Source: Dryocola sp051307055 (GTDB lineage Bacteria; Pseudomonadota; Gammaproteobacteria; Enterobacterales; Enterobacteriaceae). From it: 64,000 nucleotides of DNA. The translations under genes were made by a program, and so were the position numbers. The notes below the pieces were generated by a model, which saw only the letters and a list, made by a program, of their open reading frames with translations, did not search any database and was not told the DNA's origin. Shown here in pieces: positions 8,146-16,715 of this stretch (the stretch's first letter is position 1; every line of letters begins with the position of its first letter). The stretch covers positions 186,001-250,000 of the forward strand of contig NZ_CP149994.1 in the NCBI RefSeq assembly GCF_051307055.1, read 5' to 3'.

Positions 8146-9648
8146 TTAGATGAAGTGCAGGGAAATCCAGTACAGCCCACCCGACAACAAAATCGAGACC
8201 GGCAGGGTGAAGACCCAGGCCATCAGGATATTCATTACCGTCTTACGCTGCAGGCCGCCGCCGTCAACTACCATCGTCCCCGCAACGGATGAGGAGAGGA
8301 CGTGGGTGGTTGAAACCGGCATCCCGGTATAGCTGGCAATTCCGATGGAGACGGCGGCAGTCATCTGCGCGGACATGCCCTGCGCGTACGTCATGCCTTT
8401 CTTACCAATCTTCTCACCGATAGTGGTCGCCACACGACGCCAGCCAATCATGGTACCGATGCCGAGCGCGAGCGCGACCGCCATGATAATCCAGATCGGG
8501 GCATACTCGATGGTATACAGCAGGTCGGTTTTCAGCTCTTTTAAGAAGCGCTTATCGTCCGGTTTGGTTTCCGGAAGGTTAGCGGCTTTCTCTGCGGTAT
8601 CAGAGATGCATAGCAGCAGGCGACGCATATGGCTGCGCTGCTCAACGCTGAGCTTATCGTAGCTGTCGATATTGCCCAGCAGCGCTTTCGCGCTCTGTAC
8701 GGCAATCATGGCGCGGCCGGCATCGCAGTGGAACTCAGCCGGCTTATCCTGCCCCTGAACTTCTTCCGGGGTCGGGATTGCCGGGCTGAGCTCGACAACG
8801 TGCTTAATCGCATCGCCATGCCGAGCGTAATATTGCTCCAGGTGGGTAATAGCATCGCGGGTGCGGGCGATATCGTAGCCAGAAGCGTTCATATTGACCA
8901 CAAAGCCCGCCGGTGCCACACCAATCAGGACCAGCATAATCAGACCGATGCCTTTCTGACCGTCGTTGGCGCCGTGGGAGAAACTCACGCCGATGGCGGA
9001 AAGGATCAGAGCGATGCGCGTCCAGAAAGGCGGTTTTTTCTTGCCGTCTTGCTTTTCACGTTCAGCAGGCGTGAGGTGAATACGACGCTTTTTCTTGGTG
9101 CCGCTCCAGTAGCGACGCAGCAAAAAGATAAGCCCGCCCGCAATCACCAGACCCACGATGGGGGAGAGGATTAACGACATAAATATCCCAATGACTTTCG
9201 GGATATTGAGCGCATCGACGACGGAGGTTCCGGTCATCAGGGCGTTGGTCAAACCGATACCAATAATGGCGCCGATAAGCGTATGGGAGCTGGAGGCCGG
9301 CAGACCAAAATACCAGGTGCCGAGGTTCCAGATAATAGCGGCCAGTAACATAGAGAAGACCATGGCGAGGCCATGAGCAGACCCTACGTTCAACAGCAGG
9401 TCCGTTGGCAACATATGCACGATCGCATACGCCACGCTTAGCCCGCCGAGCAGAACGCCGAGGAAGTTAAATACCGCAGCCATTGCAACCGCCAGCTGCG
9501 ATCGCATTGCGCGGGTATAGATGACGGTTGCCACTGCGTTTGCAGTGTCATGGAAGCCGTTGATCGCTTCGTAGAAGAGAACAAATGCCAGAGCAAGTAA
9601 TAACAAAAGCCCGGTATGTAAATCCAGGCCAGCAAACAAATGTAGCAT
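8146..9648 (-). CDS. pitA: Low-affinity inorganic phosphate/metal-phosphate transporter
   Basis: A 500-residue PHO-4 family (Pit) inner-membrane symporter that imports phosphate as a metal-phosphate complex with protons. The two inverted PHO-4 signature regions are present (NGFHDTANAVAT near residues 30-41, and SHGANDGQKGIG in the second half), separated by a large cytoplasmic loop. That loop differs most from E. coli. The N-terminus MLHLFAGLDLHTGLLL matches E. coli PitA. It is convergent with uspB. Confidence 0.96.
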   Translation of the reverse strand: MLHLFAGLDLHTGLLLLLALAFVLFYEAINGFHDTANAVATVIYTRAMRSQLAVAMAAVFNFLGVLLGGLSVAYAIVHMLPTDLLLNVGSAHGLAMVFSMLLAAIIWNLGTWYFGLPASSSHTLIGAIIGIGLTNALMTGTSVVDALNIPKVIGIFMSLILSPIVGLVIAGGLIFLLRRYWSGTKKKRRIHLTPAEREKQDGKKKPPFWTRIALILSAIGVSFSHGANDGQKGIGLIMLVLIGVAPAGFVVNMNASGYDIARTRDAITHLEQYYARHGDAIKHVVELSPAIPTPEEVQGQDKPAEFHCDAGRAMIAVQSAKALLGNIDSYDKLSVEQRSHMRRLLLCISDTAEKAANLPETKPDDKRFLKELKTDLLYTIEYAPIWIIMAVALALGIGTMIGWRRVATTIGEKIGKKGMTYAQGMSAQMTAAVSIGIASYTGMPVSTTHVLSSSVAGTMVVDGGGLQRKTVMNILMAWVFTLPVSILLSGGLYWISLHFI

Positions 9649-9877
9649 AGACGTTACGCCATTTTGAGGACATGAACGCGGCGCATTATGTAAGACAACG
9701 GCTTAATGCGCCAAGTGAAATATAGACTTTTCTTGATGTTTATCGTGTCGACGCTAAACAAGGGAAATATTTACATTTTGTTTTTCAACCACCTGCAATT
9801 GTTATTGCCCTTTAAGCTGGTGCGACCAGCATTCGATCTTTACAATTCCCACCCTTAAGCATAGTCGGGAGTCGGTC

Positions 9878-11071
9878 GTGGAAAAATTTGATGCCATTAT
9901 TATTGGTGCGGGAGCCGCCGGAATGTTTTGCGCGGCGATGGCCGGGCAGGCGGGCAGCCGCGTGTTGCTTATCGATAATGGTAAAAAGCCAGGCCGCAAA
10001 ATTCTTATGTCTGGCGGGGGGCGCTGCAATTTTACTAACCTTTATACCGAGCCTGCGGCTTATCTGAGCCAAAACCCGCATTTTTGTAAGTCTGCCCTGG
10101 CGCGCTATACCCAGTGGGATTTTATCGACATGGTCGGCAAACACGGCATCGCGTGGCATGAAAAAACCCTCGGCCAGCTATTCTGCGATGACTCGGCGCA
10201 GCAGATTGTCGATATGCTGGTGACGGAATGTGAAAAAGGCCGGGTCACGACGCGTCTGCGTAGCGAAGTGCTGGGTATTGAGCACGGCGAAGAAGGTTTT
10301 ACCCTCCGGCTTAACGGCGACGACGTGCACACGGGCAAACTGGTGATTGCCTCCGGCGGGCTCTCTATGCCGGGGCTGGGCGCCACGCCTTTCGGCTACA
10401 AGGTTGCGGAGCAGTTTGGCCTGAAAGTGCTGCCAACCCGCGCGGGGCTTGTGCCTTTTACCCTGCATAAGCCGCTGCTGGAGCAATTACAGGTATTGTC
10501 GGGCGTATCGGTGCCGTCGGTCATTACGGCAGAAAATGGGGTCAGCTTCCGAGAAAGCTTGCTCTTTACCCATCGCGGGCTTTCTGGTCCTGCCGTTTTG
10601 CAACTTTCCAGCTACTGGCAGCCGGGTGAGTTTGTCAGCGTTAACTTACTTCCGGATACCGATCTGGATGCGCTTATCAATGAACAGCGCACCACTCATC
10701 CTAATCAGAGCCTGAAAAATACGCTCGCCATGATGCTGCCAAAACGTCTGGTGGAATGCCTGCAAAAGCTGGAGCAAATTCCTGACGTCACGCTAAAACA
10801 GCTCAACGCCCGTCAGCAAAGTGAGCTGCGGGAAACGCTGCAATCCTGGCGCGTACAGCCGAACGGCACGGAAGGCTACCGCACCGCGGAGGTTACCCTC
10901 GGCGGCGTGGATACAAACGAATTAAGTTCGCGCACGATGGAGGCCAAAAAAGTACCGGGCCTGTACTTCATCGGAGAGGTGATGGACGTCACCGGCTGGC
11001 TGGGCGGCTATAACTTCCAGTGGGCCTGGAGTTCCGCCTGGGCCTGCGCTCAGGCGCTGACTGCTGCCTGA
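9878..11071 (+). CDS. yhiN: YhiN family flavoprotein (HI0933-like NAD(P)/FAD-dependent oxidoreductase)
   Basis: A 397-residue flavoprotein with an N-terminal dinucleotide-binding motif (IIGAGAAGMF, residues 8-17) and the family motif GRKILMSGGGRCNFTN. The C-terminal FAD-contacting region (GEVMDVTGWLGGYNFQWA) is intact. The start is GTG 9878, which aligns with E. coli YhiN. The substrate is not known. It is followed by a long AT-rich intergenic region. Confidence 0.93.
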   Translation: MEKFDAIIIGAGAAGMFCAAMAGQAGSRVLLIDNGKKPGRKILMSGGGRCNFTNLYTEPAAYLSQNPHFCKSALARYTQWDFIDMVGKHGIAWHEKTLGQLFCDDSAQQIVDMLVTECEKGRVTTRLRSEVLGIEHGEEGFTLRLNGDDVHTGKLVIASGGLSMPGLGATPFGYKVAEQFGLKVLPTRAGLVPFTLHKPLLEQLQVLSGVSVPSVITAENGVSFRESLLFTHRGLSGPAVLQLSSYWQPGEFVSVNLLPDTDLDALINEQRTTHPNQSLKNTLAMMLPKRLVECLQKLEQIPDVTLKQLNARQQSELRETLQSWRVQPNGTEGYRTAEVTLGGVDTNELSSRTMEAKKVPGLYFIGEVMDVTGWLGGYNFQWAWSSAWACAQALTAA

Positions 11072-11629
11072 CAAGAATGCCGTGATATACAGGTCGCTAT
11101 AATTGCGAAGCGAAAGCACCTGGACTAAAAGAAGCGCGGACTTTTATCTGGTTTAAAACAGGTGCCAGGGTCCCGGTCCGCAGTATGATGGTTCGGCTGC
11201 AACGAAACGCCTTTGCTGCACGCCGAGCTCCTTTTCATCCGGTGGCCTGAGTCATTCGCATTTTTGGTGCTCTGCTTTTTATTTATTTTTCTTAGTGTTA
11301 TCTGTTTTTACTGGTTTATACACAACCCCGGAGAATTTGACAGGCTTTCCGTACTCCCTGCTGCGCTGCCGGGTCCTGTGCAAAATCGAATTTAAACCTT
11401 ATTATATGCGTGGTTTTTCTTTCCGCTCCGAAATATATTTATACAATTAAACCCGAGCGTGGCGCCGCTGGATTTGTGCATCCTGAGAAGACATAGCCAT
11501 TAACTTTATGATTTTTTAAGGTTTAAAGATTAATATACCGCTCAGTAAAAAAATAATCCTAAAAACGCTTTAAAAATCAATTGCGCTTAAATTATACTCT
11601 CTTTTTACTGCAAAAATTAATGATTGAAG
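11072..11629. other. AT-rich 558-bp intergenic region upstream of the pruR-like gene
   Basis: No convincing gene was found. A TTG-started frame at 11213-11395 would encode 60 residues with one hydrophobic stretch, but it has no good start or ribosome binding site. Base composition falls sharply towards AT from about 11,240, marking the left edge of the c-di-GMP module. The promoter of that module lies at the right end. Confidence 0.5.
11569..11598 (+). promoter_or_regulatory. Putative sigma-70 promoter of the pruR/dcpA-like operon
   Basis: TTTAAA at 11569-11574 and TATACT at 11593-11598 are separated by 18 bp. They lie about 30 bp upstream of the ATG at 11630. This is a motif-only assignment in AT-rich DNA, so chance matches are possible. 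Confidence 0.4.
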
Positions 11630-12124
11630 ATGCGTGCTATTCTCGTAATGCTAAGTTTTATGCTGTTTGCCATAACTTGTTCTGCAGAGGCTTCTGGCTC
11701 TGCGGATAAAACCATTTTAACGATATCGGGTAATATAGAAAAGAAAAACGAAGACGGACAGGCGCAGTTTAATATCGCATCGCTTGAAAAGCTTGGTATG
11801 GAGAGCTTTTATACTTCTTCGCCATGGTATGAAGGGCGAACTAAATTTGAAGGGGTTCCGCTTAATAAACTCATGGATGCAGTCGGAGCCACCGGACATA
11901 TTGCCAGGGTAATTGCGCTCAACGACTACGTCACTACTATTCCACTTGAGGATTTTAAAAAATATCCTGCTATTTTGGCATTAAAAGTAAATGATAAATA
12001 TATACACATCAGAGATAAAGGACCTTTATTTATTGTCTATCCCTATGACAGTCAACCAGAGTTAAATAATCAGATTTATTATTCAAGGTCTGCATGGCAA
12101 GTTTATAAAATTATAATTCAGTAG
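11630..12124 (+). CDS. Periplasmic SUOX-fold (molybdopterin oxidoreductase-like) sensor protein, PruR-like
   Basis: A 164-residue protein starting at ATG 11630 (a TTG six bases upstream is the alternative). A signal peptide ends near the SAEA sequence around residue 20. The mature part follows the oxidoreductase molybdopterin-binding (SUOX) fold: ISGNIEKK, then SLEKLG, then WYEGRTKFEGVPLNKLMDAVG, then ALNDYVTTIP, then ALKVNDKYI. It contains no cysteine, so the Mo-coordinating Cys of sulfite oxidase is missing and catalysis is unlikely. It lies 16 bp upstream of a membrane GGDEF-EAL gene. This arrangement matches PruR-DcpA of Agrobacterium, where PruR binds pterin in the periplasm and controls the c-di-GMP enzyme. 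Pterin sensing here is inference. Base composition is far more AT-rich than in flanking core genes. Confidence 0.75.
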   Translation: MRAILVMLSFMLFAITCSAEASGSADKTILTISGNIEKKNEDGQAQFNIASLEKLGMESFYTSSPWYEGRTKFEGVPLNKLMDAVGATGHIARVIALNDYVTTIPLEDFKKYPAILALKVNDKYIHIRDKGPLFIVYPYDSQPELNNQIYYSRSAWQVYKIIIQ

Positions 12125-12140
12125 TAGCGTTGGAGATTTT

Positions 12141-14108
12141 ATGAACAGAGTCCTTGCGGCCATTATTTTTGTTATTTTTATATCCACTGGATATATTTCT
12201 TTCCTGGTAAATGAAAGGCAGCACGAACTTCAAAAGCTCACGCAATATACAACTTCCTGGTCTGTCGGGCAGCTGGTTTCTGAATATTTTAAACTTGAAT
12301 CCTGGTTGGGATTATATGCTATAAATGACAAGCATGTGACTCTGGACAATATCAGATTGCGTCTGGATATTATGCTAAGCCAAAATGAACTCATGAAGGG
12401 AGGGGATTTATTCCATCTTATAGAAAAAAGATCTGAACATCGTGAATTAGCAGCAAAACTGGATAAAAACCTTCAATATCTTGATGTGCAGCTATCCGAA
12501 ATGAGCCGATCTGATATTGATGCATTTCTTATAAAAATGCATGAATTAGATGCGCCCATGAGCATGCTTTCATCAAGCGCAATGACCAGTGACTTAAATG
12601 CTGTAAATATTACCAACCATAAAATAAAAAATCTCTACTCTGTCTATACCGTATTATCTATATTGCTAATGGTTCTGAGTATGATACTGGGTATCATGAT
12701 TCTTTATCAGAAACAAAATATCATGAAAGCTCATGGGCAGGTGAAGCGACTGGCGGAAGAGCTTCAGTCATCAAAAGAAAAGCTGCAACATCAGAATAAA
12801 AAACTAAAATATGATGTCTATCATGACTCGCTGACCGGTCTGCGGAACCGCCTTTATTTCTGGAAGCACTTAAAAATCATTATTACCCTTGCCCAGTTAA
12901 ACGGTGGTTCCGTTACTGTGATGCTGTTTGATTTGGATCGCTTTAAAGAAGTGAATGATACGCTTGGCCATGATGCCGGAGATAAATTATTACAAGAAAT
13001 AGCTGCCCGCCTGGCCAATATTAGCTATAAAAACGAAACTTTTTACCGTTTGGGCGGCGACGAATTTGCGCTTATCTCCACTGATTTAACAGAAAATATG
13101 GCTGTCGGCAGAGCCCGTCTCATCAGCGACTGTGTCAGCCAGACTTATAACATTTACGGTGCTACCGTTAATATAGAAACCTGCGTTGGTATATTTATTT
13201 CAGATACCGAGAGACGTTCTGATTATATTTACAAATCTGCCGATCTGGCGCTGTATGATGCAAAAAGGCAAGGCGCCAGCCACATAAAAGTATTCAGACC
13301 AAAAATGCTGCAGCAGATTAAAGCGAATATGATGCTTGAAAAAGATCTGTTACATTCTTTAGATAACGATGAATTAAAAGTCTACTATCAACCCATTATT
13401 GATTCATTTAGCGGAAAAATAGATGGATATGAGGCTCTTCTCCGTTGGTTTCATCCTTCGAGAGGGATGGTGGCGCCTGATATATTTATTCCGATTGCTG
13501 AAAAAACAGGGTTTATTAAGAAGGTTGGCAGCTGGGTTCTGGAAAAAGCATGCATGGAGGCCGTCTCCTGGAAAGTTCCGGCCAGTATTTCAGTAAACGT
13601 CTCCCCCGTGCAGCTGAACAGCATTTCCTTCGTTGATATTGTGATGAATGCGCTGAAAAAATCTGGCCTGCCCGCTGAACGACTTGAACTGGAAATTACA
13701 GAGTCGACCCTCTTCAATGAGAGCGATACCCCATTATCGATCCTGGTCAACCTGAGAAAAATGGGTGTAAAAGTCTCGATCGATGATTTCGGAACGGGTT
13801 ATTCATCGCTGTCCCGTTTGAGCATGCTTTCCTTCGATAAAATAAAAATAGACAAATCATTCATCAAAGATATCTCCACACAAAAAGATGCCTTTAACAT
13901 TACAAAGCTTATGTTATCTCTGGCCAGACGCCTTAATATGAAGGCAGTCGCCGAAGGTGTGGAAACGGAAGAACAGCTTGAATGTCTGCAATCGCTAGGT
14001 TGCGATTTAGTGCAGGGTTATCTCTTTGGTAAGGCTGAGCCTTTTATTGATGAAGCTATAAGCTTTTCATGTTTCACAGACGTTATCACTTGCTTAAAAA
14101 ATAGATAA
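12141..14108 (+). CDS. Membrane-bound diguanylate cyclase/phosphodiesterase (GGDEF-EAL), DcpA-like
   Basis: A 655-residue protein with one membrane segment at about 5-23, a periplasmic domain at about 25-165 and a second membrane segment at about 167-189. A coiled linker then leads to GGDEF and EAL domains. The cyclase signature GGDEF is exact at residues 305-309, but no RxxD inhibitory site sits five residues before it. The EAL motif is at 431-433, with ELEITES, DDFGTGYSSL (from 548) and KIDKSFI all present. Both activities therefore look possible: making and hydrolysing cyclic di-GMP. The periplasmic domain is the likely docking surface for the protein encoded 16 bp upstream. The gene is AT-rich and absent from the E. 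coli locus, consistent with horizontal acquisition. Confidence 0.9.
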   Translation: MNRVLAAIIFVIFISTGYISFLVNERQHELQKLTQYTTSWSVGQLVSEYFKLESWLGLYAINDKHVTLDNIRLRLDIMLSQNELMKGGDLFHLIEKRSEHRELAAKLDKNLQYLDVQLSEMSRSDIDAFLIKMHELDAPMSMLSSSAMTSDLNAVNITNHKIKNLYSVYTVLSILLMVLSMILGIMILYQKQNIMKAHGQVKRLAEELQSSKEKLQHQNKKLKYDVYHDSLTGLRNRLYFWKHLKIIITLAQLNGGSVTVMLFDLDRFKEVNDTLGHDAGDKLLQEIAARLANISYKNETFYRLGGDEFALISTDLTENMAVGRARLISDCVSQTYNIYGATVNIETCVGIFISDTERRSDYIYKSADLALYDAKRQGASHIKVFRPKMLQQIKANMMLEKDLLHSLDNDELKVYYQPIIDSFSGKIDGYEALLRWFHPSRGMVAPDIFIPIAEKTGFIKKVGSWVLEKACMEAVSWKVPASISVNVSPVQLNSISFVDIVMNALKKSGLPAERLELEITESTLFNESDTPLSILVNLRKMGVKVSIDDFGTGYSSLSRLSMLSFDKIKIDKSFIKDISTQKDAFNITKLMLSLARRLNMKAVAEGVETEEQLECLQSLGCDLVQGYLFGKAEPFIDEAISFSCFTDVITCLKNR

Positions 14109-14237
14109 GCAAAAGTTTAATTTTTATCCTCCCCGGGGCTGACGCTTATTACTACAGCGTCTCTCCTTTTTCGGCCAGAGCCAGATTCCCTGAAGCCTGA
14201 AGAGGCGGAAGAGAGTATATCTCCCGCCAGCGCGGCT

Positions 14238-15641
14238 TTACGGCTTTGCCACAACCAGAGCGGTTTCCTTATCCAGCAGATAAGGGCGCAGGTAGCCCAC
14301 GGTGTTAGACAGCGGCAGCACATCTTCGTGAAGGTGAATATTCAACTCGTCGCGGATATATGCCCGGCGGGTAACTATTCTTTGCCACAACTCAGGGTAC
14401 AGCGCGGCCAGCTCCAGACGAAGCGTTTCATCCGCCAGCGCAATGGTGTCTTCAATGCTGGCCCCGGCGTAGCCTTTCCTTGAAGGGATAATGTCGATTT
14501 GCAGCAGCATGCCGCTTGCGAGCGGGATATCAGAGGCGGGATAGACCGGCGAGCAAAGCCACTCTTCATCGGCCACTAAATGCCCGGGATTAAGGTGCCA
14601 GCTGTATTCCGCCTTCGGTAAAACCTGCTCAACCAGATCATAGATTTCATGGCCTTTCACGCCGACGCGGATAAATTCCAGCCAGCTTATCACCGCGTTG
14701 TAGTAAGGGATGGCGACCACAGCGAGATAATCCCGCACCTCGGGAGCCAGCTCGCTGGCGTTATGCACAACGTACGCCGCGCGGCTGGTTAACCCGCCTT
14801 TATAGCTGACGGTTAGCGAGAATTTATCTCCCAGCCGTACCGTTTTGTCGGACGGATAGAGGTTGGCGTATTCGAAGCGCTCCCCGGTTGCCGCTATGGT
14901 GACAACGTTGTTTGCCTGTCCCTCAGCGGCCAGCAGCGCTGCAATGGCCTTTTCTGTTTTACCCGGCTCAATCGCATTTAACGCGGTTAACGCTGCCCCC
15001 GAAGCGAGGTTAGCCCCGTACTCATAATGGGCTATTTCATTGGCGTTATTGCTGATTCTGGCGCCGGACTGCGGCCCGATAAAAATATCTGTCGTATTCA
15101 AAAGCCGCGCCTCCGCGGGCAGCGCCGCCTGGATAGCCTGATATATAAAGACCGGCATATCGAACAGAGACTGGTTATCGTCATACGCGCCGGTGAATAA
15201 CTTCCAGCCGACGATCCCCACGCGCTGTTGATCTTTCAGCCCGGCGTTTTTTAGCACTTCATGCAGGGAAGATGAGATATCCATCGGCTGGTTCGGCAGC
15301 GAAAACCACGGAGCGTGCGCCACATCTGCGGCAAGGCGTGAATAGGGCGCGAGCTTCAGGTTTTCATTTCCCAGCACTAATACGGCTGCGCCGCTTTTAT
15401 GCAGCACCAGCAGCCCTTCCTCAAAGCGCGGGATAAAACCGGTCAGGTATTCAAAATTGCCTCCGTGCTCTTTATCGGCGTACACGATAATCGTATCAAG
15501 CTGCCTGCGCGCCATACGCTGGAGAATTTTGCTGCGCCGCTCTTGAAGCGTCTGGTCACTTAGCGTTACGCCTGGAAGGTTGGGAAAGATCCGCGGCGGT
15601 TTTACGGCGGTCAGGCTAAATGCTGAATGAGGACGGGGCAT
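14238..15641 (-). CDS. M24 (Xaa-Pro aminopeptidase-like) family protein, metal site apparently degenerate
   Basis: A 467-residue protein started at the ATG at 15641, which has an AAGGAGAAG ribosome binding site; a longer in-frame start at 15731 has none. An N-terminal creatinase-like domain is followed by a pita-bread domain (HLNPGHLV, IDIIPS, SIEDTIAL). The region where M24 enzymes carry the first two metal-binding Asp residues reads SLTVSYKGGLTSRAAYVV, so those ligands seem to be lost. A C-terminal SIEDT Glu and a His remain. It may be a non-metal creatinase-type hydrolase or a binding protein. It is divergent from the EamA exporter gene. Confidence 0.75.
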   Translation of the reverse strand: MPRPHSAFSLTAVKPPRIFPNLPGVTLSDQTLQERRSKILQRMARRQLDTIIVYADKEHGGNFEYLTGFIPRFEEGLLVLHKSGAAVLVLGNENLKLAPYSRLAADVAHAPWFSLPNQPMDISSSLHEVLKNAGLKDQQRVGIVGWKLFTGAYDDNQSLFDMPVFIYQAIQAALPAEARLLNTTDIFIGPQSGARISNNANEIAHYEYGANLASGAALTALNAIEPGKTEKAIAALLAAEGQANNVVTIAATGERFEYANLYPSDKTVRLGDKFSLTVSYKGGLTSRAAYVVHNASELAPEVRDYLAVVAIPYYNAVISWLEFIRVGVKGHEIYDLVEQVLPKAEYSWHLNPGHLVADEEWLCSPVYPASDIPLASGMLLQIDIIPSRKGYAGASIEDTIALADETLRLELAALYPELWQRIVTRRAYIRDELNIHLHEDVLPLSNTVGYLRPYLLDKETALVVAKP

Positions 15642-15815
15642 GGGCTTCTCCTTAAACGGTCGCGATGCGTATCTGCCTGAGAGTAACACCGCTTTGGCCT
15701 TAAAGATGCTAAGGCAGATGTGGCCTGGCAAAAATCCTGCTAAGTGGATCTGTCTCCAGGCCGCTTATCACGCAGAATGGCCTTTTAGCCGCCAGACCGG
15801 ATAAGGTTTCAGCCA

Positions 15816-16715
15816 ATGGTTTATCAGACAGTAAAAACTGCGAAAGCAGCCCTCAGCAATACCGCTCTCGGATGGATAAATGGTGCTCTGGGTGTGCTGA
15901 TATTCAGCGGATCTTTACCCGCAACGCGCGTGGCGGTGCTTGAGATTGAGCCGGTATTTCTGACGGCTGCCAGAGCCGTCATTGCCGGTCTGTTTGCGCT
16001 GGGCGTTCTGCTTGCGACTCGTCAGGCGAGACCTGCCCGGAAAGATATGACGCCGTTGCTGTTTGTCGCCGCAGGCGTCGTGATTGGCTTTCCCCTGCTG
16101 ACGGCCATCGCCTTGCAGCACACAACTTCCGCACATTCGCTGGTATACATCGGCTTATTGCCGCTGGCGACGGCCTGCTTTGGGGTATTGCGAGGCAAAG
16201 AGCGCCCGCAGCCCGCTTTCTGGTTATTTTCAATCCTGGGAAGCGTGCTGGTAGGCGCTTTTGCGTTAAGCCATAGCTCAGGCAGCGACAGAACAGGCGA
16301 TGCGCTAATGGTCGCGGCAGTGCTGATGTGCGGGCTGGGCTATGCCGAAGGCGCCGTACTTTCACGTCGTCTGGGCGGCTGGCAGGTTATCTCCTGGGCG
16401 CTGGTTATTGCTCTGCCGCTTACGGCTGGCGCTGGCGCTTTTTACGCGCCGCAGGGCTTGTCCGGCGTGAGTCCCGGAGCCTGGATAGCGCTGGCTTACG
16501 TTTCCCTGTTCAGCATGTGGATCGGCTTTATTTTCTGGTATCGCGGCCTGGCGCTTGGCGGCATTGCCGCCGTTGGCCAGCTCCAGCTCCTGCAGCCCTT
16601 CTTAGGGTTGCTGCTGGCCGGTTTTGTCCTGCATGAAGCAGTCCAGCTATCTGTGGTTACGGTGATGAGCGGGGTGCTGATTTGTGTATTCGGCGCAAAG
16701 CGCTTTTCAGCGTAG
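15816..16715 (+). CDS. EamA/DMT family membrane exporter
   Basis: A 299-residue protein with about ten hydrophobic segments arranged as two EamA repeats. Members of this drug/metabolite transporter family export amino acids, metabolites or drugs. Its 3' end overlaps the MocR-type regulator by nine bases in convergent orientation, and its 5' end is divergent from the M24-like gene. Such trios of MocR regulator and EamA exporter often respond to an amine or amino acid; the substrate cannot be named. The first 15 residues, before ALGWINGALG, may be over-extended. Confidence 0.85.
   Translation: MVYQTVKTAKAALSNTALGWINGALGVLIFSGSLPATRVAVLEIEPVFLTAARAVIAGLFALGVLLATRQARPARKDMTPLLFVAAGVVIGFPLLTAIALQHTTSAHSLVYIGLLPLATACFGVLRGKERPQPAFWLFSILGSVLVGAFALSHSSGSDRTGDALMVAAVLMCGLGYAEGAVLSRRLGGWQVISWALVIALPLTAGAGAFYAPQGLSGVSPGAWIALAYVSLFSMWIGFIFWYRGLALGGIAAVGQLQLLQPFLGLLLAGFVLHEAVQLSVVTVMSGVLICVFGAKRFSA

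Noticed and set aside
14117..14323. 68-codon minus-strand frame at the 3' end of the M24-like gene
   Set aside because: It overlaps the gene in another frame and has no ribosome binding site or recognisable motif.
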